Below, one piece after another: positions 42,932 through 52,269 of a stretch of DNA of 64,000 bases. The stretch is from Rhizobium sullae (GTDB lineage Bacteria; Pseudomonadota; Alphaproteobacteria; Rhizobiales; Rhizobiaceae), in contig NZ_FWER01000001.1 in assembly GCF_900169785.1 (NCBI RefSeq), forward strand, positions 125,765 through 189,764, written 5' to 3'. The notes below the pieces were generated by a model, which saw only the letters and a program-made list of their open reading frames with translations, was not told the origin of the DNA and ran no database searches. How positions within the stretch are numbered: position 1 is the stretch's first letter; each line of letters starts with the position of its first letter. Position numbers and translations under genes: made by a program.

Positions 42932-43058
42932 GAACACTCACTCCTGATTTCGACCAGACGAGCAGCGGTCACGTCAGCGTTCCCGATGGTCCGCCATCTC
43001 ATTCGCCAGTCACACAAAAACATTGGCTAGCTGGTTTCGCCATAGCCTGCAAGCGGTG

Positions 43059-44042
43059 TCAGAACCTGTCGGCAACCTGAATGCCGGCCGGGCCGAGAAT
43101 AACCGCAACGAGTACGGGAAGGAAGAACAGGATCATCGGAACGGTCAGTTTCGGTGGCAGGGCGGCGGCCTTTTTTTCAGCCTCGTTCATGCGCTCGTCG
43201 CGGCCTTCCTGTGCGAGAACGCGTAGCGCCTGCGAAATCGGCGTGCCGTAACGGTCAGCCTGGATAAGGGCCTGTGTGACCGACTGCACAATACCGATCT
43301 GCGTGCGCGTGCCGAGGTTCTCGAGTGCCTGGCGGCGGTCGGGCAGGAAGGAGAGCTCAGCTGTCGTCAACACCATTTCTTCGGCAAGCGGCGGCGACTG
43401 CTCGCCGAGTTCTTCCGACACGCGTCGCATCGCTGCCTCAATCGAGATGCCGGATTCGACGCAAATCAGCATCAGGTCGAGTGCGTCCGGCCAGGCGCGC
43501 TTGATCGAGTGCTGGCGCTTCGACATCCGGTTCGAGATGAAGATGTTCGGTGCGTAGAAGCCGAGATAGCCCGTGCCGACCATCGCCAGCAGGCGGATGG
43601 GAAGCGGCTTGGCGGCAAGGTTTCCGAGACCGAAAATCCAAAAAAAGGCGACCGCGAGAAAGGCAAACGGCAGAAGGAAGCGAGCGACGAGAAATGTGTT
43701 CAAGGCGTTTTCGGAGCGATAGCCGGCTGCCCGCAGTTTGTTCATCGTGTTTTGGTCGACCAGCGCTTGGCGAAGATTGAAGCGTTCGACGATCTGGCGG
43801 ATAGAGCGATTGTTCTGGTTGCGAATTGACGCCTTGCTTCCCGACTCCGTATTCATGCGGGCACGCTCGCGGGCACGAATCTGGTCACGCTCCGTCGAGA
43901 CGGCGCGCATCCGCTTGTTGAGGTCTCCGCGCTCGAAGAAGGGAACGGCGATCGTATAGAAGGTTGCGAAGACGGCGATCGCGACGAGAAGCGCTACCAG
44001 CATGGCCGGATCGGTCAATCTCGCTGCAAGATCCGATGACAT
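43059..44042 (-). CDS. tadC: Tad pilus inner-membrane platform protein TadC
   Basis: 327 residues with a T2SS-F (GspF/TadC) domain at about 175-305, including LMLICVESGISIEAAMRRVSEELGE and DRYGTPISQALRVLAQE, flanked by three or four membrane helices (about 15-35, 115-160 and 300-322). With TadB it forms the platform that passes pilin subunits under the force of the TadA ATPase. AAGGGAC precedes the ATG. It is the last gene of the minus-strand cpa/tad operon, 16 bases after tadB. Confidence 0.93.
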   Translation of the reverse strand: MSSDLAARLTDPAMLVALLVAIAVFATFYTIAVPFFERGDLNKRMRAVSTERDQIRARERARMNTESGSKASIRNQNNRSIRQIVERFNLRQALVDQNTMNKLRAAGYRSENALNTFLVARFLLPFAFLAVAFFWIFGLGNLAAKPLPIRLLAMVGTGYLGFYAPNIFISNRMSKRQHSIKRAWPDALDLMLICVESGISIEAAMRRVSEELGEQSPPLAEEMVLTTAELSFLPDRRQALENLGTRTQIGIVQSVTQALIQADRYGTPISQALRVLAQEGRDERMNEAEKKAAALPPKLTVPMILFFLPVLVAVILGPAGIQVADRF

Positions 44043-44058
44043 GGCGCGTCCCTTCCCG

Positions 44059-45066
44059 TTAGATGTCGAAGTTGACCATGTTGCGCATGACGAAGATACC
44101 GATCGACATCCAGACCGCCGAAGCGCCCATGATGAAATGCCCGCGCGGATCAGTGAACAGGATCATCATGTATTGCGGTGACGTGAGGTAAACGAGCGTA
44201 GCGACGATGAAGGGCAAGGCGCCGATGATGACGGCGGAAGCCTTGGCTTCCATCGAAAGCGCCTGCACCTTGGCCTTCATCTTCTTGCGGTCGCGCAGAA
44301 CCTTCGAAAGGTTGCCGATCGCTTCGGAAAGATTGCCGCCGGCCTGCGACTGAATGGCGATGACGATCGCGAAGAAGCTGACTTCCTGCAATGGCATGTG
44401 GTTGGTCATGCGGGCGCAGGCGTCGGGAACACTGAGGCCGACCTGCTGCGATTCCACGACCCGGCGAAATTCGGTTTTCACCGGGTCGCGGCCTTCGTTT
44501 GCGATGAGGCGGATCGCATCGTTCAGCGGCAGGCCGGACTTGATCGAACGCACGATGACGTCGAGCGCGTTCGGAAATTCGTTGAGGAATTTGTTCTGGC
44601 GGCGCTTGATCAGGAATCCCAGTATCCAGCGCGGCAGGCCGAGTCCAGCAACGACTGGAAGCGCAAGAACGACCAGCATCGGCGCGCCGGCGAGCAATGC
44701 GATAAGCATCAGGAACAGCCCGAAGGCGGCGCTGAACATGTAGAATTTGGCGGGCGTGATGGCAAAGCCCGCTTGGGTCAGCCGCGATTTCAACGACAGT
44801 TTCCGTTTTGTGTTTTCCTGCTGGCGTTTTTCGAGGTCCTTGAGATTGTCCTGCACCGACTTGCGGCGTTTCGACATTTCCTGCACACGGTCCCGTGCGG
44901 CCTTGACGTTTACGCGGTCGGTCTCGTTTGAGGCGACGCGGCTGACGCGATTGGCAGCCTTCTTCTCGGCCTCCATACGGCTGAAGAGCAGGCCATAGCA
45001 CACCGCGCCCGCTGCGACCGCAACCAGCGCGATGATGGCAAGCACTATCGGATCGAGGCCGAACAT
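44059..45066 (-). CDS. tadB: Tad pilus inner-membrane platform protein TadB
   Basis: 335 residues. It begins [20 protein letters not shown] (first membrane helix), then a charged cytoplasmic linker (about 35-90), further helices, and a T2SS-F domain (about 180-300, DVIVRSIKSGLPLNDAIRLI). Two ATG codons in tandem (45069 and 45066) follow GAAGGAAGT; I use 45066 for spacing, but 45069 would overlap the tadA stop as ATGA. The long open frame upstream lies inside tadA. It partners with TadC. Confidence 0.93.
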   Translation of the reverse strand: MFGLDPIVLAIIALVAVAAGAVCYGLLFSRMEAEKKAANRVSRVASNETDRVNVKAARDRVQEMSKRRKSVQDNLKDLEKRQQENTKRKLSLKSRLTQAGFAITPAKFYMFSAAFGLFLMLIALLAGAPMLVVLALPVVAGLGLPRWILGFLIKRRQNKFLNEFPNALDVIVRSIKSGLPLNDAIRLIANEGRDPVKTEFRRVVESQQVGLSVPDACARMTNHMPLQEVSFFAIVIAIQSQAGGNLSEAIGNLSKVLRDRKKMKAKVQALSMEAKASAVIIGALPFIVATLVYLTSPQYMMILFTDPRGHFIMGASAVWMSIGIFVMRNMVNFDI

Positions 45067-46541
45067 CATACTTCCTTCGACTTTTCTTCCATCTGATCCA
45101 ATGCGGCGGCAAGGCGCTTTTCTTCGTTGTAGTAGCGCGCGCGATCCCAGAAATGCGGTTTGCCGATACCGGTCGACAGGTGGCGACCGATCAGCCGGCC
45201 GCCTGCGTCCTCGCCGTCGATCTCGTAGCGCATCAGGTCCTGGGTGATGATCACGTCGCCTTCCATGCCGATCACCTCGGTGATCGCCGTAATACGCCGC
45301 GAGCCGTCGCGCAGGCGCGCTGCCTGAATTATGACGTCGATCGAACCGGCGATGATTTCGCGAACAGTCTTTGCCGGCAGACTGTAGCCACCCATCGCGA
45401 TCATGGATTCGATACGGCTCAGACATTCGCGGGGCGAGTTCGAGTGGATCGTTCCCATTGAGCCGTCGTGACCGGTGTTCATCGCCTGAAGAAGGTCGAA
45501 AACCTCCGGTCCACGCACTTCGCCGACGATAATGCGTTCCGGACGCATACGAAGGCAGTTCTTGACGAGATCGCGCATGGTGATCTCGCCTTCTCCTTCG
45601 ATGTTCGGCGGACGGGTTTCCAGCCGCACCACATGCGGCTGCTGCAGCTGCAGTTCCGCCGTGTCCTCACAGGTGATAACGCGCTCGTCCCTGTCGATAT
45701 AGTTCGTCAGGCAGTTCAGAAGCGTCGTCTTGCCGGAACCGGTGCCACCGGAGATCACGACGTTGCAGCGGACGCGGCCTATGATCTGCAAAAGCGTTGC
45801 GCCCTCCGACGTGATCGCGCCAAAGCGGACGAGTTGATCGAGCGTCAGCTTGTCCTTCTTGAACTTACGGATGGTAAGCGCCGGGCCATCGATCGCCAGC
45901 GGCGGAGCGATGACGTTGACACGCGAGCCGTCCGGCAGGCGAGCGTCGCAGATCGGGCTCGATTCGTCGACGCGGCGGCCGACCTGGCTGACGATACGCT
46001 GGCAGATAGAAAGGAGCTGGCCGTTGTCGCGGAAGCGGATCTCAGACTCGATCGTCTTGCCGCCGACTTCGATGAAGGTCTGGCCGGCGCCGTTGACCAT
46101 GATGTCGGCGATGTCGTCGCGCGCGAGCAGCGGCTCCAGTGGGCCATAGCCGAGAACATCGTTGCAGATGTCTTCGAGCAGCTCCTCCTGCTCGGAAATC
46201 GACATCGCGAAGTTCTTGATTGTGATGATATCGTTGACGATATCGCGGATTTCCTCGCGGGCGCTTTCCCCATCCAGCTTGGCAAGCTGGGAGAGATCAA
46301 TCGTATCGATCAGCGCCGAGAAGACCTGTGCCTTGGTGTCGTAATATTCGTCGGTGCGGGCTGGCCGCCGGCGCTGCGGTGTCTGCATGGGCGGCGGCGT
46401 CACCTGATACCGGCCAGGCTCTCTTGCCGGCTCGACCAGCACGGCGGGCGCGGAAGCGGGAGCCGCAGCGGCTGACGGCGGTGGCGGTGCGCTTACGCCG
46501 CCGCCCTTTCCTTGGCCTTCATTTCCGCGTTTTCCGAACAT
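45066..46541 (-). CDS. cpaF: Tad pilus motor ATPase TadA/CpaF
   Basis: 491 residues. A low-complexity Ala/Pro-rich N-terminus (about 10-60) precedes the secretion-ATPase core: Walker [12 protein letters not shown], the Asp box CEDTAELQL, Walker [17 protein letters not shown] and the His box MGTIHSNSP. It hydrolyses ATP to extend (and in some bacteria retract) Flp pili, acting as a hexamer below the TadB/TadC platform. Its stop overlaps the tadB start region, and it lies 31 bases after cpaE, all in one operon. Confidence 0.96.
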   Translation of the reverse strand: MFGKRGNEGQGKGGGVSAPPPPSAAAAPASAPAVLVEPAREPGRYQVTPPPMQTPQRRRPARTDEYYDTKAQVFSALIDTIDLSQLAKLDGESAREEIRDIVNDIITIKNFAMSISEQEELLEDICNDVLGYGPLEPLLARDDIADIMVNGAGQTFIEVGGKTIESEIRFRDNGQLLSICQRIVSQVGRRVDESSPICDARLPDGSRVNVIAPPLAIDGPALTIRKFKKDKLTLDQLVRFGAITSEGATLLQIIGRVRCNVVISGGTGSGKTTLLNCLTNYIDRDERVITCEDTAELQLQQPHVVRLETRPPNIEGEGEITMRDLVKNCLRMRPERIIVGEVRGPEVFDLLQAMNTGHDGSMGTIHSNSPRECLSRIESMIAMGGYSLPAKTVREIIAGSIDVIIQAARLRDGSRRITAITEVIGMEGDVIITQDLMRYEIDGEDAGGRLIGRHLSTGIGKPHFWDRARYYNEEKRLAAALDQMEEKSKEV

Positions 46542-46572
46542 TCCACAAAATCCAATCTACTCGTTTTCGTCT

Positions 46573-47853
46573 TTACCTGGCGCGCTTCAGCAGTCCCATC
46601 AGGCCGCCGCGCTTTGCCTTCTTGATGGCGATACGGCCGGTGACGATGTGTGCCAGCTGGGAGAAGGTCTCCGCGGTGGGTGATTTCGGGTCCATCTCGG
46701 AGATCATGCGGCCGCTGTTGGCGGCATTGCCGAACAGACCGACGTCGAAAGGAATGATCGCGATCGGCTCGATCTCAAGCGGTTCGCAGAAATCGGATGG
46801 GGCGATTTCCGGCCGTTTCGGCATGCCGACCTGATTTAGGATCAGGTGCGGCATCTTGTCGTTCGGGCGCAGCTTGCGCAGGGCATCGAGCATGTTCTTT
46901 GCGTTGCGCAGGTTCGCAAGATCGGGAACGGCGCAGATGACAACCTCATCTGCCGAAGCCAGGACCGACCGCGTCCATTCCGACCAGGCATGCGGAACGT
47001 CGAGCACCGTCACCGGCGCACTGCGCTGCAGGACTTCAAGGACCGGCTGAAACGCCTGGCCATCGAAATCATAGGCGCGATCAAGAATCGACGGTGCTGC
47101 AAGCAGCGACAGATGTTCCGAACATTTCGTCAGCAAACGATCGAGGAAAACCTCGTCCAGCCGATCGGGAGCAAAGACCGCCTCGGCGATCCCCTGCGTC
47201 GGGTCCTGGTCGAAATCGATGTTGGCCGTGCCGTAAGGCAGGTCGAGATCGGCGAGGATCGTCTCGGTCGAGAAGAGATTGGAAATTCCGAAAGCGCAGT
47301 TGTGCGCGATCGTCGAGGCACCCGTGCCTCCCTTGGAGCCGATGAAGGCGATGCTGCGGCCAAGCGGCTCGGCATCCGGATCGACGAAGATCGATGCCAT
47401 GGCCATCATGATGTCCGGCATCGCGACCGGCTGAACCATGTATTCGGAAATGCCGTTGCGGATCAGCTCGCGGTAAAGCGCGATGTCGTTGTAATAGCCG
47501 ATGATGACGACTTTGGTGCTCGGATCGCAAACGGCCGCTAGCGGCGCGAGCTCCGAAAGCAGGCTTGCTGCATTGGCCTTGGTTTCGAGGATGATCAGAT
47601 TGGGGGTCGGGGCACTGGCGAACATGTTCGCAGCCGCCGCGATGCCGCCGCTGGTGATCCGCAGGCTGACCTTCGACATCCGCCGGTCGTTGCCGCAACG
47701 CTCCATCACCCGCTGAAGCGCCTCGCTTTCGCAGAAGGCATGCACGGAAATACGCGGCAGTGGTCGCATGTTCTCCAACTCGCCCATACGAACGGCGTCT
47801 TCCGCGTGCTGAAGCTCCGTCGCGTTCTTGATCTCGTATTCGATGGGGCTCAT
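46573..47853 (-). CDS. cpaE: Tad pilus localisation ATPase CpaE/TadZ
   Basis: 426 residues from ATG 47853; the longer frame overlaps cpaD and is not supported. The N-terminal pseudo-receiver domain (about 15-130) is followed by a MinD/ParA-like domain (about 140-400). Its deviant Walker A is GSKGGTGASTIAHN, with Ala where ParA has Lys, as is usual in TadZ/CpaE, and there is a switch segment DLDLPYGTANIDFD. CpaE places the pilus machine at a cell pole. It lies between cpaD and cpaF in the operon. Confidence 0.94.
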   Translation of the reverse strand: MSPIEYEIKNATELQHAEDAVRMGELENMRPLPRISVHAFCESEALQRVMERCGNDRRMSKVSLRITSGGIAAAANMFASAPTPNLIILETKANAASLLSELAPLAAVCDPSTKVVIIGYYNDIALYRELIRNGISEYMVQPVAMPDIMMAMASIFVDPDAEPLGRSIAFIGSKGGTGASTIAHNCAFGISNLFSTETILADLDLPYGTANIDFDQDPTQGIAEAVFAPDRLDEVFLDRLLTKCSEHLSLLAAPSILDRAYDFDGQAFQPVLEVLQRSAPVTVLDVPHAWSEWTRSVLASADEVVICAVPDLANLRNAKNMLDALRKLRPNDKMPHLILNQVGMPKRPEIAPSDFCEPLEIEPIAIIPFDVGLFGNAANSGRMISEMDPKSPTAETFSQLAHIVTGRIAIKKAKRGGLMGLLKRAR

Positions 47854-47872
47854 CGTCTGGATCCGCTCCTCA

Positions 47873-48610
47873 TTAGAAGGTGCCCGAATTGTTGTGCTCA
47901 AGGACGGTCCTATATTCGCGGTATTCGGTGATGGCATCATTGCGGCGCGCGGCATCGATAGGCGTCATGCCGCGCGGCGCGATGAAGTCTTCCGGATTGG
48001 CGATCTGTGCGGCCAGATTGTTCTGGGTGGCGCAGCCGAAATTGTAATAATTCTGGTTGTCGAAACCGCCGCCGATATCCTTAGGCCATTGTCCGCACTG
48101 CGTGGTCATGGCTGTCGTGCCGACGAAACTGAGGCGGATCGGCGCTGCATCGCCAGGCGCTGCTGAGTAGCTTGCATTGACGATCTTCGAGCTCGGTATC
48201 CGTCTTTTCGAGAGCTCGGCCCGTACCTGGTTCCGCACCTGGCTTGCCGCGGCCGCGTTAGGCGAGCCTTGGGGCGTCATGACATAAACCGGGCCGGAAG
48301 CCCGGGATATATAATTGGCAGCGAAGCCGCGGATCATGTCACGCTGGGCAATCGTCAAGCGCCGATCGGTCGAAGCGACCGGGATATCGACCGTCTGCTC
48401 GGCCTCCGCCACCACGATCGGATGGCGCTGCCGGTAATCGTCGGGAATGCCGCCGGTGGTCAGATTGTCGCGGGGAGCCGCGCAGCCGGATAGCGTCACG
48501 CCCGCAAGGGCCGCTGCGCCAAGCATGACGGATCGCATCGTGGCCTTCCTACTTTGAGCCATCGCCTGATCACCATATCGTTTCATCGTTTTCGATCCTG
48601 CGCCGCTCAT
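47873..48610 (-). CDS. cpaD: Tad pilus lipoprotein CpaD
   Basis: 245 residues. A long N-region precedes the lipobox VTLSGC-AAP (Cys about residue 43). The CpaD domain (about 50-230) includes TIAQRDMIRGFAANYI and QCGQWPKDI. It is an outer-membrane lipoprotein that assists the secretin. The ATG at 48610 overlaps the cpaC stop as ATGA, which supports this start and translational coupling. ATG codons at about residues 9, 17 and 25 would give shorter signal peptides of more normal size. Confidence 0.88.
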   Translation of the reverse strand: MSGAGSKTMKRYGDQAMAQSRKATMRSVMLGAAALAGVTLSGCAAPRDNLTTGGIPDDYRQRHPIVVAEAEQTVDIPVASTDRRLTIAQRDMIRGFAANYISRASGPVYVMTPQGSPNAAAASQVRNQVRAELSKRRIPSSKIVNASYSAAPGDAAPIRLSFVGTTAMTTQCGQWPKDIGGGFDNQNYYNFGCATQNNLAAQIANPEDFIAPRGMTPIDAARRNDAITEYREYRTVLEHNNSGTF

Positions 48611-50112
48611 TTGTAGATAAACCCAATGGAACCGTGGAATTGCGCGTCGGCCACCGGAACTTCGCGGCGGCCGTAAACCTTGTTGACACGGTTCATGAAG
48701 AATGCCTGGCCATCATGCTCCGGACTGAAATTGTCGTCCGGCCGGTTGAGCTCGTTGCGGGCGACGGGGCGTACCAGATAGGGGGTCGCGATGATCACGA
48801 GCTCGGTTTCGTCGCGCTGCACCGTTTTTTGGCGGAACAGCGTCCCCAGCAGCGGGATCTTGTTCGCGCCCGGTGTGCCGTTCGATGTCTGCGAGACGTT
48901 GTCCCTGATCAGGCCGGCAAGCGCGATCGAGCCGCCGGACGGAAGCTCGACGGATGTCTCGGCCGAACGGCGCTGATAGGTCGGTTGCGACCCGGAGACG
49001 GACGGCGCGGGCTCGGACACATTCGTCACGATTTCTAGGCTGATGCGTCCCGAGGAGAGAACCACCGGCTTGAAGGCCAGATTGATGCCGTAGTTATAAG
49101 GAACCACGGTCACGTTCCCGTCGTTGTCGGTGGTCGAATAGAGAACCTGACCGCCGGAATTAAAGGTTGCGGCCTGACCGGAAATCGCCGTCAGCGTAGG
49201 TTCGGCCAGGGTTCTGACGACCTTTGCCTGCTCGAGCGCGCTCAGATATGTCGATATGTCATATTTGCCGATCGAGCTCTTGAAGAGAGCTGCAAGTCCG
49301 CCGCCGAGGGTTGCAGTGGAGCCACTCGATGAAGGTGAACCGAGCTGCGCTACTGTCATTCCCGAGGAATTCGATACGAGATTGTCGAAGCCGATCTGCT
49401 TCAGGATTTCGCGGCGGACCTCGGCGATCGTCACCTTGAGCGTGACTTGGTCCTCGCCCTCAATCTGCAGCAGGTTGACGACCTGCGATTCCTGGCGGGC
49501 CTCGGCGAAAAGCGCGACATCGCCCCCCGATGCGCTGCTGGAGGCCGTTTCGGTTCGCGTCGTCGCTTCGCCACCAGTCAGGAACGCCTGGGCAAGGTCG
49601 GCGGCTTGCTTGGCGTCCTGTGGCGTGCGGACCGTGCCGGTCAGCACGATATTGTCCGACACGATCTCGACCTTGATGTTGGAGTCGACGATGAAACGCC
49701 TCAGGTTCGTCTCGAGGCCGGAGACATCGCGCTCGATTTCGATATCGAGGCTCACGACTTCCTGGCCATCGCTCCCGAAAATGAAGATGTTCGTTTGGCC
49801 GACCTTCTTACCGAAGAGATAGATGCGGCGCGAGGTACGCGTGACGGCATCGGCCATCGACGGATCGGAGACGAGGATGTCATGCGCTTCCTCGGGTAGA
49901 TCGACGACCACCGCCTTGTTGAGGCCGAGCCTAACGCGGCGGTGGGCGCCGGGACCGGTCCGCGAGATCTGGATGACGCCTTCCGATTCCGCATGCGCAA
50001 TGCCTGCGCCAACCAGTGGCGCGAAGGCAGGCGGCGTGAGCCCCGAAATAGCCGTCGTCAGCGTGAGGAAGCCCGCAAGGAAAGACCTGGTGCGCCGCAT
50101 TGTGTTGACCAT
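48607..50112 (-). CDS. cpaC: Tad pilus outer-membrane secretin CpaC/RcpA
   Basis: 501 residues from ATG 50112 with AAGGGGA upstream. Signal peptide to about residue 41. The pilus N-terminal domain (about 50-120, VVVDLPEEAHDILVSDP) is followed by a BON-like segment (about 130-180) and the secretin domain (about 220-450), with the VPLLGTLF-type motif here as IPLLGTLFRQK and TELVIIATPYLVRPV at the end. It forms the outer-membrane channel for the pilus. It begins 11 bases after the cpaB stop and overlaps cpaD. Confidence 0.95.
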   Translation of the reverse strand: MVNTMRRTRSFLAGFLTLTTAISGLTPPAFAPLVGAGIAHAESEGVIQISRTGPGAHRRVRLGLNKAVVVDLPEEAHDILVSDPSMADAVTRTSRRIYLFGKKVGQTNIFIFGSDGQEVVSLDIEIERDVSGLETNLRRFIVDSNIKVEIVSDNIVLTGTVRTPQDAKQAADLAQAFLTGGEATTRTETASSSASGGDVALFAEARQESQVVNLLQIEGEDQVTLKVTIAEVRREILKQIGFDNLVSNSSGMTVAQLGSPSSSGSTATLGGGLAALFKSSIGKYDISTYLSALEQAKVVRTLAEPTLTAISGQAATFNSGGQVLYSTTDNDGNVTVVPYNYGINLAFKPVVLSSGRISLEIVTNVSEPAPSVSGSQPTYQRRSAETSVELPSGGSIALAGLIRDNVSQTSNGTPGANKIPLLGTLFRQKTVQRDETELVIIATPYLVRPVARNELNRPDDNFSPEHDGQAFFMNRVNKVYGRREVPVADAQFHGSIGFIYK

Positions 50113-50122
50113 TAATTTCCCC

Positions 50123-50935
50123 TTACTCGGCCTTTGGCGCACTGCTGTCTGTGACGATCGAACCGGACTTGATGACCTGAACGAGCGCGCTTCCGTTGTC
50201 TCCGTTCAGGAGATAATCGGCAGCGCTCGTATCCTGCTCCTGCGCGTCGGCGACGGAACGCAGGGCAAGCGACAGCTTGTCGGCCATCTGCTGCGCGACA
50301 GTCAGAACTTTCGTTTGATCGGGCGTCAGTTCCAGGGTCGCCGTGGTGCCCACGACAGCCTTGGAACCATCGTCTTTTTCTTGAATCTGCTGATCGATGG
50401 CAAGAACGCGGACATTGCTTAGCACGGCCTCGGTCAGGAACTTTTCGCTTCCCTGCGCCCTGCGGACCATGATGACGTCGACACGGTCATTCGGCAGGAT
50501 GAAGCCGCCGGCGCCGGTTGCAACTGAGATTTCCGTGGCGACAGCGCGCTTGCCGGCGGGCAGAAGCGCCGAGAGGATGCGGCTGTTGGAATCGGCGATT
50601 TTTTCGGGACGGATCGGCTCACCTTCGAAGATCGGCAGGCGGATCACCGCGCCCTCCATATCCTTGATCGCATCCGGCTTGTCGCCTTCGGTGATGAAGC
50701 CCTGAACAACGGCGCCACGCGGCCAGGGCATCCAGTGAACCGCCTTGTCGTCAATGCGGGCGCCGACCGGCAGATTGCCGCTGGAGACCAGCACGTTGAC
50801 CGTGGGTTCCTTCTCGACGACCGACTGGACCTGCGTGACGACACCGCCGCGCCCGGCAAGCTTCATCGCCAGCAGACCGGCGAGGCCAGCGGCAACGACG
50901 GCCACTGAAAGTATCATCAAACGGGCGGGCTTCAT
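50123..50935 (-). CDS. cpaB: Tad pilus assembly protein CpaB/RcpC
   Basis: 270 residues with an N-terminal membrane anchor (about 6-27), an SAF domain (about 45-115, VLVSSGNLPVGARIDDKAV), and an RcpC/CpaB domain (about 120-235, RAVATEISVATGAGGFILPNDRVDVIMV). It sits in the periplasm next to the secretin and is needed for pilus assembly; SAF domains may bind peptidoglycan or pilin. AGGACACCTGA lies before the ATG. The 110 bases upstream, before the cpaA stop, are AT-rich and may hold a secondary promoter. Confidence 0.93.
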   Translation of the reverse strand: MKPARLMILSVAVVAAGLAGLLAMKLAGRGGVVTQVQSVVEKEPTVNVLVSSGNLPVGARIDDKAVHWMPWPRGAVVQGFITEGDKPDAIKDMEGAVIRLPIFEGEPIRPEKIADSNSRILSALLPAGKRAVATEISVATGAGGFILPNDRVDVIMVRRAQGSEKFLTEAVLSNVRVLAIDQQIQEKDDGSKAVVGTTATLELTPDQTKVLTVAQQMADKLSLALRSVADAQEQDTSAADYLLNGDNGSALVQVIKSGSIVTDSSAPKAE

Positions 50936-51045
50936 TCAGGTGTCCTCGGGAGACGGTTTGTTCACCCCGAAGAATGCTCAGGAATTGGTGTAATTATAGT
51001 TAACGGAACACTTACATTTTAAGTTAATGGAGGTTTAAACCGCCG

Positions 51046-51558
51046 TTATTTCAGTGTTTCCAGCGCAGCGATCAGAATCGGCGAAGAGGGGAACGCCATG
51101 AAGCCGCCAATGGCGATGGCGATGCCGTAAGGAACCTTCTTTGCGAGCAGCAGCGAATTCGGAACAGGTAAGCCGATAGCAAGGATCGTATTGGATTGAG
51201 TGCGCAAGAGAAGAATGAGGAAGGTAAGCAACCCACCCAACAGGCCGACAGCGACGACGAAAAGCAGAAGCGATTGATTGAAGCCGAACCATATCGATGC
51301 CGCGCTCAAGAGCTTTGCATCGCCCCCGCCCATCACGTTAAGGGCGAAAAGCGCGAAACAAACTAGAAATACGATCATCCCTACAAGGAGGTGCATCCCA
51401 ATGGCCAGAAGTGGCATGCCGGATAAAGAGGCGATGATCAGAAAGGCAACGATCAAAATCAGCGAAACGCGGTTCGGGATCGTCATAGTCAACAGATCCG
51501 AGCACGCCGCGATGGCGAGGCATAGAGGAAAGACCACGAAGATTGCCGCTGTAGCCAT
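51046..51558 (-). CDS. cpaA: Prepilin peptidase CpaA/TadV
   Basis: 170 residues from ATG 51558; a TTG at 51582 is an alternative that would fall at the edge of a terminator hairpin. About six membrane helices. The two catalytic aspartates of A24A peptidases are Asp21 in ACSDLLTMTIPN and Asp80 in MGGGDAKLL. It lacks the N-methyltransferase domain of PilD, as usual for TadV. It cleaves the Flp prepilin encoded just upstream and probably the TadE/F-like pseudopilins. It is separated from pilA by a hairpin that should lower its expression. Confidence 0.92.
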   Translation of the reverse strand: MATAAIFVVFPLCLAIAACSDLLTMTIPNRVSLILIVAFLIIASLSGMPLLAIGMHLLVGMIVFLVCFALFALNVMGGGDAKLLSAASIWFGFNQSLLLFVVAVGLLGGLLTFLILLLRTQSNTILAIGLPVPNSLLLAKKVPYGIAIAIGGFMAFPSSPILIAALETLK

Positions 51559-51584
51559 GGGATTACTCGCCGGATAAAGCAAAG

Positions 51585-51612
51585 AGGCTCACATTGAACT
51601 GAATGTGAGCCT
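51585..51612 (-). terminator. Attenuator-like hairpin between pilA and cpaA
   Basis: AGGCTCACATT and AATGTGAGCCT form a perfect 11-bp stem with a six-base loop, followed on minus by a short CTTTG run. It starts 47 bases after the pilin stop and ends just before the cpaA start. Partial termination or 3' stabilisation would make pilin mRNA much more abundant than the assembly genes. Confidence 0.7.
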
Positions 51613-51658
51613 TTATTGTCTGCAGGTTCTCCAGTTCGTCCGAATGGAGAAGCGATAT

Positions 51659-51859
51659 TTACGGGGCCTTATACCCGTTGGACACGGTCTGAGCGGCGTT
51701 CATCTTGGTCGACAGACCCGAGAACGTGGTATTGAGCGTGTTGCCGAGGCTGGTCGCACCGGCGATGAGCGCTACGGAAATCAGCGCTGCGATCAGGCCG
51801 TATTCGATTGCGGTTGCGCCGGATTCGTCCTTCAGAAAACGGCTAAAAAGCTTGGTCAT
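51659..51859 (-). CDS. pilA: Flp/Fap type IVb pilin
   Basis: 66 residues. A short basic leader (MTKLFSRFLKDESG) is cut after Gly14, before ATAIEYGLIAALISVAL, with the Flp-type Glu-Tyr pair at mature positions 5-6. One hydrophobic helix and a short polar tail follow. It is the major subunit of the adhesive Flp pilus used in surface attachment. AGGAA lies before the ATG. It is the first gene of the minus-strand cpa operon. Confidence 0.95.
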   Translation of the reverse strand: MTKLFSRFLKDESGATAIEYGLIAALISVALIAGATSLGNTLNTTFSGLSTKMNAAQTVSNGYKAP

Positions 51860-52269
51860 GGTTTCCTAACTCCAGTTGAGGTTCAGCACGTCCGCCAACT
51901 GTGCCGTTGATCGGATACCACAACCTAGCGAGGCGCCATTTCAATCGGCTTAAGGAAGAGGGTTACCAGATCGTAAATGCTAAAGTACAAACTGGCATGG
52001 TAAGCATTGCGTTACTCTGATATATTCAAATTTATCTATGTTACGAATCTTATAAAACACCAATCTTCGGGATGCGCCAAAACGTTACATAGGCTGCGTC
52101 ATTACAGATCATCGCACTCAGGAAATTCTTCTCACATGACCCAATTCGGACAAATACGTGCCGTCACCGGGCAGTTCCAACGATTCTTAAAGCTTCATTC
52201 ACCATTTTTTTCCATTCTGTTTTGAGATTTCTACCGGACTGTGATCCGGATTCCAGTAAAGAGAGCCCT
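51860..52269. other. AT-rich divergent control region of the pilus locus
   Basis: About 410 bases between the pilin gene (minus) and the secretin-N-domain-like gene (plus), clearly more AT-rich than its surroundings around 51990-52090. It must hold the pilin promoter and probably that of the plus-strand genes. A weak TTGAAA-N18-TGGTAT pair on minus (about 51918-51947) is a possible pilin promoter. No full CtrA box was found. The short open frames here have no ribosome sites. Confidence 0.4.

Noticed and set aside
50936..51045. TTAA-rich stretch before cpaB as a CtrA site
   Set aside because: Several TTAA words occur but none pair as TTAA-N7-TTAA with more than partial match; the region is simply AT-rich.
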